A DNA stretch of 5,933 nt from Chloroflexota bacterium (GTDB lineage Bacteria > Chloroflexota > Dehalococcoidia > Lucifugimonadales > Australimonadaceae). The notes beneath the pieces were generated by a model. That model ran no database searches, was not told where the DNA came from, and saw nothing but the letters and a program-made list of their open reading frames with translations. Position numbers and translations under genes: made by a program. The stretch is taken from contig JAQBVZ010000055.1 in NCBI GenBank assembly GCA_027625205.1, forward strand, positions 1 through 5,933, in the 5' to 3' direction. The stretch's first letter is position 1. Every line of letters begins with the position of its first letter. This document shows positions 4,399 through 5,933 of the stretch, piece after piece.

Positions 4399-5933
4399 AT
4401 GGTTGATCATGACGTTCTGGTGGTTGGCGCTGGGCTTGCTGGCATGCGTGCGGCCATCGCTGCCCATCGCACCGGCGCAAACGTAGCGCTTCTCAGCAAG
4501 GTACATCCCGTACGGAGCCATTCGAACGCTGCTCAGGGCGGCATCAATGCAGCCCTCCGCGGCACTGATGACTCCGTGGACTCTCACATCTACGACACGG
4601 TGAAGGGTAGCGACTATCTGGGAGATCAGGACGCTATTGAGGTAATGTGCCAGGAGGCTCCGGCTGAGATCATTGCGCTGGAGCACATGGGCGTGGTGTT
4701 CAACCGTGACGAGGAAGGGCGACTGGGAACCCGTAACTTTGGCGGCGCCAGTTACGCCCGCACCTTCTTTGTGGCAGATATCACCGGCCAGGCCATCCTT
4801 CACGTAATGTATGAGCAGATTATCAAGTCAGGCGTGCGTTCCTATGAGGAGTGGTTTGTCACGGACCTGATCATGGAGGACGGCGTCTGCAAGGGTGTGG
4901 TGGCCATGGAAATGCTCACGGGCAAGCTCCAGAGCATTACCGCAAAAGCCACGATTATTGCCGCAGGCGGCCTGGGTAGGGTGTTTGAGCCCTCCACCAA
5001 CGCGCTTATCTGCACCGGTGACGGTATGGCCTTGGCCTACCGGGCCGGGGCCTCGCTCATGGATATGGAGATGGTGCAGTATCACCCAACCACTCTCAAG
5101 GGCAACGGTGTCCTTCTTACGGAGGCGGCACGCGGTGAGGGGGCTTACCTCTTGAATGCGAAGGGAGAGCGGTTCATGGAGCATTACGCTCCCAAGATGA
5201 AGGAGCTTGCCTCCCGTGACGTGGTATCCCGCGCTGAGCAGACGGAGATTAACGAAGGCCGTGGCGAGGACGGGTGTGTATTCCTGGACCTCCGTCACCT
5301 GGGCAAGGAACTGATTCACACCAAGCTGAGCTACATTGCGGAAGTGGCCAAGGATTTTGTAGACGTTGACCTGGCGGAGAAGCCCGTGCCCATCAGGCCG
5401 GGCCAGCACTACATCATGGGTGGCATCAAGGCTGACATAGACGGGAGGACGTGGGACGCTACTGGCGCCGACCGCTGGGCAGGCATTCCGGGTCTGTACG
5501 CGGCAGGTGAGACAGCCTGTGTGAGCGTTCACGGTGGGAACAGATTGGGCGCCAACTCATTGTTGGAGACGGTAGTGTTTGGCAAACGGTCAGGCGAAGC
5601 CGCTGCCGCGTATGCCAAGGATATCGCCGACTTCTCAGTGACTCCAAGCTATCTCAGCGACGCCGAGGCGCACTTGAAGGGGCTGATGGACCGCCCTGAC
5701 AATGATGACAAGACGGCGGCCCTGCGCATGGAGATGGGTGAGGTGATGAACCAGCACTTGGCCGTCTTCAGAAATGAAGAGGGGATGCAGTCTGCTCTGG
5801 TAAAAATCAAGGAGCTGAAGGAACGCTACAAGCAACTTCCGGTGGGGCATTCAGGCAAGGTGTACAACACTGCGCTTCTGTTCCACCTTGAACTGGGCAA
5901 CATGCTGGACTTGGCGGAGACCATTGCGGTTGG
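4399..5933 (+). CDS. sdhA: Succinate dehydrogenase/fumarate reductase flavoprotein subunit, 3' end cut
   Basis: The catalytic FAD subunit of respiratory complex II (succinate to fumarate, electrons to quinone) or of the reverse-acting fumarate reductase. It works in the TCA cycle at the membrane face with an iron-sulfur subunit and a membrane anchor. ATG 4399 has AAGGA eight bases upstream. 511 full codons are visible out of roughly 570-600 usual. Seen in order: the dinucleotide fold VVGAGLAG (8-15); RSHSNAAQGG, whose His41 matches the histidine that binds FAD covalently; QYHPTTLKG with His229; TEAARGEG (Glu242, Arg245); SRDVVSRA with Arg273, matching the proton-shuttle arginine; GQHYIMGG with His337; and HGGNRLGANSLLET with Arg382. 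The active site is therefore complete. No other plus-strand subunit gene precedes it, so it probably opens the operon, with partners to the right. Sequence alone does not separate Sdh from Frd (frdA is the alternative). Confidence 0.96.
   Translation, partial: MVDHDVLVVGAGLAGMRAAIAAHRTGANVALLSKVHPVRSHSNAAQGGINAALRGTDDSVDSHIYDTVKGSDYLGDQDAIEVMCQEAPAEIIALEHMGVVFNRDEEGRLGTRNFGGASYARTFFVADITGQAILHVMYEQIIKSGVRSYEEWFVTDLIMEDGVCKGVVAMEMLTGKLQSITAKATIIAAGGLGRVFEPSTNALICTGDGMALAYRAGASLMDMEMVQYHPTTLKGNGVLLTEAARGEGAYLLNAKGERFMEHYAPKMKELASRDVVSRAEQTEINEGRGEDGCVFLDLRHLGKELIHTKLSYIAEVAKDFVDVDLAEKPVPIRPGQHYIMGGIKADIDGRTWDATGADRWAGIPGLYAAGETACVSVHGGNRLGANSLLETVVFGKRSGEAAAAYAKDIADFSVTPSYLSDAEAHLKGLMDRPDNDDKTAALRMEMGEVMNQHLAVFRNEEGMQSALVKIKELKERYKQLPVGHSGKVYNTALLFHLELGNMLDLAETIAV

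Noticed and set aside
4178..4486. 102-residue plus-strand frame with TTG start in the sdhA upstream region
   Set aside because: There is no ribosome site, it overlaps the sdhA start in another frame, and it would read through the repeats and hairpin.
4360..4803. 147-residue minus-strand frame across the sdhA start
   Set aside because: It is a shadow of sdhA and its leader with no recognisable domain.
4828..5532. 234-residue minus-strand frame
   Set aside because: It is fully antisense to sdhA, which carries complete active-site motifs. Long antisense frames are common opposite GC-rich conserved genes.

Overview
The window looks like ordinary chromosomal DNA from a free-living bacterium, moderately GC-rich by eye. 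The best guess is a member of the Chloroflexota. The clues are a lipoprotein whose mature end is a Thr/Pro-rich spacer (SSPTPTPTATPSPT), a style very common in that phylum, and a succinate dehydrogenase/fumarate reductase flavoprotein of the RSHSNAAQGG type. This placement is an inference; no rRNA or other marker gene is present. There are no tRNA or rRNA genes, CRISPR arrays, transposases or obvious phage genes.

Layout, left to right: (1) 1-1072, minus strand, a CPA1 (NhaP-type) sodium/proton antiporter that runs off the left edge. (2) 1073-1261, an intergenic gap with two inverted repeats. (3) 1262-1732, minus strand, a small RNA-binding protein: one RRM domain plus a tail of about eleven tandem hexapeptides. 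(4) 1733-2002, a divergent control region with a good promoter for the RRM gene and a leader that can fold so as to hide its ribosome binding site. (5) 2003-3052, plus strand, a 349-residue protein that I do not recognise, with a possible N-terminal helix-turn-helix and a C-terminal CxxC. (6) 3053-3206, a short convergent gap with hairpins but no clear terminator. (7) 3207-4037, minus strand, a secreted lipoprotein made of two tandem copies of one domain of about 105 residues. (8) 4038-4398, a 361-base divergent control region with TTAA boxes on the lipoprotein side, and a direct repeat, an extended -10 and a perfect hairpin on the sdhA side. (9) 4399-5933, plus strand, the flavoprotein subunit of succinate dehydrogenase/fumarate reductase, which runs off the right edge.

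The genes do not form one pathway. The antiporter (ion and pH homeostasis) may be co-transcribed behind the RRM gene. The sdhA gene appears to be the first gene of its own transcript, with partner subunits expected to the right. I found no convincing multi-gene novel system. The most interesting signals are the two mutually exclusive hairpins in the RRM leader, the hexapeptide-repeat tail, the operator-like repeats in front of sdhA, the duplicated lipoprotein domain and the unrecognised 349-residue protein.
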